Positions 6,731 to 11,480 of a DNA stretch of 11,480 nt are shown piece after piece. Positions within the stretch are counted from its first letter, which is position 1, and every line of letters begins with the position of its first letter. Under the pieces are notes generated by a model, which was not told where the DNA came from, searched no databases, and was given only the letters and a program-made list of their open reading frames with translations. This DNA comes from Strigomonas culicis (Eukaryota; Euglenozoa; Kinetoplastea; Trypanosomatida; Trypanosomatidae), in the NCBI GenBank assembly GCA_000482145.1, contig AUXH01000601.1:1-11480 (forward strand), given 5' to 3'. The translations under genes and the position numbers were made by a program.

Positions 6731-9700
6731 TCACGCCTCCCTCCGGGGGTGCACCCTTGTCTTCGCCAGGAAGACGAAGGCGGCGAGCAGCTCGGTGTAG
6801 AGGTGGGGCGCCTGTTGCGTGAAGAGGGCGGCGGCCGCCTCCGCCTGCTGCTGGCGCCGCCGCCCGCCCACGCGGCGGGGGGGCGGCACCGCCACCTCCG
6901 CCGCCGCGCACGGGCCGACGCAGGCCAGGAGGAGCACCAGCGACCGTGGCGGCGACGGCGCGGCGGCGGCCAGCGGCGGCAGGTACGGCGCCAGCACGCG
7001 CGTGAGCACGTCGCCGTGCAGCAGGCGGTGGTGGGGGGAGGACCGCGCGGGCGGCGGCGCGGCCCGCACCTGCCGATCGCGCTTCTGCAGCTCGCTGGAC
7101 ACCTTCCGTGCGACGGAATTGGGGTCGTCGGCCGCTCTGGGGGCGGTGGTGGACAGCAGGAGGGGTGGGACGGCGGAGAAGGAAATGGCGCCTTGCGCGG
7201 GGAACCGCTGGTGGCGGCGGTCGGCAGCGTAGTTGTAGCTTTCGAACTGCGCAATCAGGTTGTCCTCCGCCTCGAAGGCGGCGTCGCGGGGCGGGCGCGG
7301 CCCGCGGCCACTGCCCGCGCCGGCACGGTTGAGGGTGCAGCAGATCGACTCCAAGGCGCGCTTGAAGGCGCCGGTGCTGCGGCAGATCCAACGCCGCTCC
7401 CGCTCCCGCGCCTGGGCGAGGGTCTCCGCCAGCGCGCCGCCGCCGCTGCCAGCTGGCGCGGGGAGGTGCCAGCGACGCGCGATCTGGGGGTGCGCGGTCG
7501 CGGCCAAGTCGCAGAAGAGGATGGCGCGCTCCCACGGCGCGTGGCGCGGCGGCGTGGCCGCCGCCGGGGCACCGGCAGGCACCCGGCGAATGCCCTCCCC
7601 GCGTGTCGCAGCGCGTGCCGCTGCCTCAGCCTCACTGCGCCTCCCATCGATGAAGAGCTCGATAAACAAATGGCTCTTTCGCTGCTCGGGCGGGGGGTGG
7701 GCCTGTCCATGTGGCTTCTTGGGCTGCTGCTCGCGGCCTGGCTGAAGGTGCAGCTCCTGCTGGCGCTGGTGGTTGGCCTTCCGTCGCTGCAGCGCGTCGC
7801 GCAACAGCTGCCTGGCCTCGTCCAGGTCGTGGACCCGCACTCGGGTGGGGTGCAGCGTCCAATCCAACGCCGCATCCACCGCAGCAGGGCGGCGCCGCCG
7901 CTCGCCCTGCGCGTCCGCCAAGTGAAAGGAAAGTGTGCGTAGCTGCAACGGGTTGTGGCCGAACTCTTTTTTGTTGTAGCCGAAATCCATCCGGTCGAGA
8001 TGGAGCGCTCGGTCATTTCTCCGAGCCGTCCCCGACTCTGTCTCTCGCGGCGTGGCAACCGCCTCCGCCTTCTGCCCGTCGGTCTCCGCCGCCCCGGGCA
8101 CGGCCAGGTCATAGAGCACGTCCATGTACAGCTCATAAACGGCGATCGCGATGGTGCCCATCGCCGCCTCCGTCGCCGGACGAGCGGAGCTCTTTTTGGC
8201 ATGCGCCCGCGCTTGTTCCTCCTGTTTGCGCAGCAGCCACTCCACCGTGCGCAGCACCATGCCCTCCTCGTTCGGCAGCGCGGACGCACAGGGACCGCTC
8301 GCAGCAGCAGCAGCAGCAGCAGCAGCCCGCTGTGCATAATGGCGCTGAATGGCGTCCCAGCGCTTCTGCACATACTTCCGATCGCGGTCACACGCGTCGT
8401 CCGCCGCCGCCTGGCCCACCGCCAGCAGCGGTTCAAACGGCGAGGGCTCCTGGCCGCCCCCATCCTGCTGTTGCAGGACGTCGAAGAGCAGCTCCGTCGG
8501 CGGCAGCGCCTGCACCCCCTCCAGCAGCAGCGAGGCGTCGCTCGCGCTCTCGCAGCTTTCATCACCAGCGGAATCTGTCTCCTCGAGCAACGCCACCTGC
8601 GCCGGCTGTGGAGGCGGTGCGGACGCAGCGGGGGGCGAGAAGAGCAGCGGGCCCAGCAGCGTGAATGTCTTGCCGCCTCTGCAGGGCCCGACGCCGGTGA
8701 TGAGCAGTGTTCTTTTGTGCCGGCCGCGCGACCCGCCGGCGTCGGGCTGCAGCGCCTCTGCGGCGTCCGCGGCGGTGAACAGACGCTCCAGCAGGGGCCG
8801 CACCTCGTGGTGGAAGATCTCTTGTTGCTGCTGTTGTGGCGGCGGCTGCGGTGATGGCGGCTCGGCGGCAGGGGGCACGTAAACGGCATCGAAGTGAAAG
8901 TGCTTCTGTCTTCGCGTGGAGAACCCGGTCCGTGGGTGGTTCAAAAAAAAAGACGTGTACTTGCACTTTTTTTCTTTTCCCACTTCCTCCTCCCCCGCCT
9001 CTTCATCCCCCACGGTCTGCTGCGATTGTCGCGGGACCACCTCGATCGTGTACCCGCCGTCACCAAACACGGCAGGGCGATGTGTGCTCTCATCCTCTGG
9101 TCGCTGGTCCGCGGACGGCGACGCGACGGCGCCCCAGGAGCCCGGCCCCCCGGCGCCGGCCGCGCGGAGACGTACCACGTGAGCGATGCAGCTCCGCGGC
9201 GCGATGCCCTCGGTCAGAGACGGCGCCGCCTCCCTCCACGCGGCCCCCTCCGCGGCGGCACGCGCTCTCCCCTCCACTCGCAGGAGCCGCACCGCCGTGT
9301 CCGCCGCGTGTTTGCGCGTGACGGCCCGCACGTAGGCCAGCACGCGGCCCTCGATGTCCGGCCGCAGGTCCCTGCCATCGCGGGAGGGGCGCCCGGCCGC
9401 CACCATCGCGGCGCACGCCTTGCTCCTCGCCGCCGCGAGCTGGAGCAGCCGCTGCTGGGCGGCAGCCATGTCGGCGCTGCGCCGCGCCACGCGGTCCGCG
9501 CCGCGGCCGTCGCGCCACAGCTGCTGCGCGGTGCGCCGCTGCTGCAGCGCGGCCCACTCGTCCCGCAGCCGCGCCCGCTCGCGCGTCCAGTGCGTCTTCT
9601 GTTCCTCGATGGTGCATTGGATGCGGTCGCGCTCCTTCGCGATCTGCCTCTGCAGCACCAGCTGCTCCTCCTTCCAGCGCTCCTCGCACTGCCGGGCGCG

Positions 9701-10859
9701 CGCCCTGGCAGCCAGGATTTTTTGCTTCAGTGCACGAACCGCCTCCGTGTCCGCCTCCTCCGCGCTGTACGCACTGGGATGACTCCGAGTCGCACTGACC
9801 GCGGTAGGGGTAGAAGTGGTCGTTTGCTGAATGGACGTCCTGCGACTGGCACGGTCCGGTGTGACAACACTGGAGTCGCTCCGGCTCTCTTTTTCAATCG
9901 GTATGGGCGGCCACCACTGTCGAGGGGCCGTGTCTGTGGGAGGCGCACTCGACTCCAGAGGGAGTGGCCGCTCTCTGTCCGCGCTCTGCTCCGCGATCGG
10001 TGGTACTTGTGGTACTTCAGCACTCATGTCTGTGTGACGAGCGTCGCTCGGGCTGGCACCGCTCGACACGGCCGCGCCTCCCGCAGCTGCCTCCCCCCTC
10101 AGAGGAGACAGCAGTGATAGCCTTCGATCCACCCCAGCAGGGGCACGGTCAGGGGTCGGCGCCTGCGTCGGCTCTCTGTTGGCTCTGCCTCTTCCTGGGA
10201 AGAGCAGCAGCGGCGGCGGCGGCAGTGCCGCGGCTGCGCGGTGGGGGGGAGGGGGCGGCGCCTCGCAGCTGCTGCTGCTGCTGCTGGCGCTCGGTGTGGC
10301 GGCCCGTGCAGGGCGCAGGGGGCACTGCCGCGCCGCCTCCGCTCTCGCGTCGCTCTGGCAGTCCGTCGCAAGGGGCGGCCTGCCGTGCGGGGGCCGGCGC
10401 TCCCTGTTGCTGCTGCTGCTGCTATTGTCGCGGTGTCCGCTGACGTCCGCGAAGAGGGGGGAGGGCTCGCCCAGCTCCAGTTGGCTCCTCCACCTCATGT
10501 AGTACTCATAATCACGGTCAAACGCATCATCCGCATCCTCCGCATCCTCCTCCCCCTCCCCACCCTCGCTACAAGCGGGCGAGGGCAGCAAGGCCACGCG
10601 GGCGACCGGTGGCGCCCGCGCCGCCACGCACGGCGGTGAGAGCGGATGGACGTCCACCGTATGGGCGGCCGCGGCCGCCGCATCGCGTCGCCGCACGGCG
10701 GCCGACACGTCGACCACGCGCACCTCCTCCTTCTGCCGCTGGTGTGGATGTTGCATGGGCAGCGGCGTGGACGCAAAGAGAATCGTGGACGACGGCGACG
10801 ACGCGGAAGACGCGATGCTGGCCGGGTGGTGGTCCCCGCGCAGCGTATGGGCATCCGTA

Positions 10860-10890
<31 letters not shown>

Positions 10891-11008
10891 TGCTGCTACT
10901 GCTGTTGGTCATGGTGATGGTAACAAGGTCCTCCGTCTCTATGTGGGATGTGGGTGTGGCCACCTGAGGTGGCAGCGGACGGTGGCTTGCTGATGAGGAA
11001 GGCAACAT
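6731..11008 (-). CDS. Divergent C-terminal-motor kinesin-like protein
   Basis: This 1425-residue protein has an in-frame TAG at 11018-11020 just upstream of its ATG, so it is complete. Residues 1-419 are low-complexity (Ser run 36-43, Asn run 44-48) with one notable motif, DYEYYMRWRSQLELG at 166-180. Residues 420-539 look like a charged coiled coil. The kinesin landmarks follow in order: beta-1 with RLR at 613-615 (RxRP with the Pro lost), FHFDAVY at 704-710, Walker A GPCRGGKT at 774-781, GMVLRTVEWLL from 916, AVYELYMDVLYDL at 956-968, QRKSH at 1109-1113 in place of SSRSH, FCDLAATA at 1165-1172 in place of VDLAGSE, VLTRVL near 1334-1339, SLVLLLACVGP at 1356-1366, and the closing FVFLAKTRV at 1411-1419. 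The core spans about 820 residues instead of about 340, because low-complexity insertions separate the motifs. Motor-last order resembles kinesin-14, but the family cannot be fixed by eye. Loss of key switch residues suggests weak or absent ATP hydrolysis, so it may act as a microtubule-binding or regulatory partner. Confidence 0.8.
8301..8326 (-). repeat. CAG/GCA repeat encoding poly-Ala in the motor
   Basis: A trinucleotide run within the kinesin-like gene is read as about ten consecutive alanines near residues 894-904, inside an insertion between the P-loop and the conserved GMV segment. It is a likely site of length polymorphism. Confidence 0.8.
10859..10902 (-). repeat. GTT/GCT repeat encoding Ser8-Asn5
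   Basis: Tandem trinucleotides near the 5' end of the kinesin-like gene encode a serine run (residues 36-43) followed by an asparagine run (44-48). The codon switch from AGC-type to AAC-type suggests one repeat drifting into another. Confidence 0.8.
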
Positions 11009-11480
11009 GATGGGTTTCTAAAAGGGAAAAAATATGTATATGAATATAAACTATAAATTAAGAAAGAAAGAAAAGAGAGAGAGAGAGAGAAGAAACGGAG
11101 AAAAGGTATATAGATCAGTAATATAGATATATATATAAATACAAAAAAACAAGAGCATTGCTGACCATCTACCTCTTGATTTTAACGTTTTTTTCCTTGT
11201 TGTTGTTTCCATCACAATATCTATACTGTATAATAACGTGTGTGTGTGGGTATACTAACTATAGAACAAAGAGAAGAAGAAAAAAAGAAAACAAGAGAAT
11301 GTAGCTTCCTATACAATATATATAAATAGAGCGTTCCCTTTTTTTTTCTATCACTTCTATATCTATATACACTTATACTCTCATTATGATATGTGATCAT
11401 AATTGTTTTTCTTTTTTTTGTATTTATATGTAATTATTCTTTATTGTTTTTCTTTCTTTTTTTTTCTTTTTTATGAAACG
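11009..11480. other. AT-rich 5' flank of the kinesin-like gene
   Basis: No gene is supported here. From about 11030 to 11300 the plus strand is purine-rich, so the transcribed minus strand is pyrimidine-rich as expected upstream of a splice acceptor. From about 11338 to the right edge the plus strand becomes T-rich. Simple repeats include GA at about 11074-11091 and several short TA runs. Confidence 0.7.
11018..11100 (-). promoter_or_regulatory. Polypyrimidine tract and probable trans-splice acceptor for the kinesin-like gene
   Basis: Read on the minus strand, a CT-rich tract (about 11100 down to 11062, including a CT repeat) is followed by the first AG at 11052-11051, which would give a 5' UTR of about 42 bases. 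A second, shorter tract, TTTTTTCCCTTTTAG, ends in an AG at 11019-11018, only nine bases before the ATG. Either could receive the spliced leader; the first has the longer tract. Confidence 0.55.

Noticed and set aside
6392..7942. 516-residue open frame on the plus strand overlapping the 5S gene and the kinesin-like gene
   Set aside because: It is Arg/Gly/Ala-rich in the way expected of the antisense of a GC-rich gene, has no domain, starts inside the 5S rRNA, and opposes the frame that carries the ordered kinesin motifs.
7255..8889. 544-residue minus-strand frame, Arg/Ser/Cys-rich
   Set aside because: It is a +1-type shadow of the kinesin-like gene. The motifs are in the 1425-residue frame and this one is compositionally abnormal.
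8894..10117. 407-residue plus-strand frame
   Set aside because: It is the antisense shadow of the coiled coil and N-terminus of the kinesin-like gene and has no recognisable fold.
1..11480. CRISPR arrays, insertion sequences, retroposons, viral genes or an uncommon defence system
   Set aside because: No spaced direct repeats, transposase or reverse-transcriptase motifs, terminal inverted repeats or clustered accessory genes were seen. The window reads as ordinary eukaryotic chromosomal sequence.

Overview
The window looks like nuclear DNA of a trypanosomatid (kinetoplastid) protist. Three things support this. A 5S rRNA gene of kinetoplastid type is recognisable by eye. The protein genes are long and intronless, with GC-rich codons, and sit in strikingly AT-rich, homopolymer-rich spacers. 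Each gene start is preceded by a polypyrimidine tract and a nearby AG, as expected of spliced-leader trans-splicing acceptors rather than individual Pol II promoters. The genus cannot be resolved from the sequence alone; the contrast between coding and spacer composition is stronger than I would expect for Leishmania.

Layout, left to right. 1-1140 is T-rich spacer with simple repeats and no credible gene. 1141-3978 (+) encodes a large, mostly disordered Ser/Thr/Pro-rich protein of unknown function. It carries an internal two-copy module and a doubtful hydrophobic C-terminal tail that begins right after an A8 tract. 3979-4873 is AT-rich spacer. 4874-6091 (+) encodes an MDR-family NADPH oxidoreductase of the PTGR3/ZADH2 type. 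6092-6730 is a convergent strand-switch region that holds a 5S rRNA gene (6306-6424, +), its Pol III T-run terminator, and a C9...G10 inverted homopolymer element. 6731-11008 (-) encodes a 1425-residue kinesin-like protein. Its motor lies at the extreme C-terminus behind a coiled coil and a long disordered N-terminus. 11009-11480 is the AT-rich 5' flank of that gene.

The two (+) genes are probably the end of one polycistronic unit and the kinesin-like gene the end of an opposing one, with the Pol III gene at the junction. The three proteins show no sign of a shared pathway. The most interesting items are: (i) the kinesin-like motor, which keeps a Walker A sequence but has lost most of switch I and the Gly and Glu of switch II, and whose core is inflated by low-complexity insertions; (ii) the duplicated CMS...W[RK][DE]TxSEL...TH module in the first protein; (iii) the A8 tract that decides whether that protein ends in a membrane segment. 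No mobile element, CRISPR array, tRNA or obvious new multi-gene system was found.
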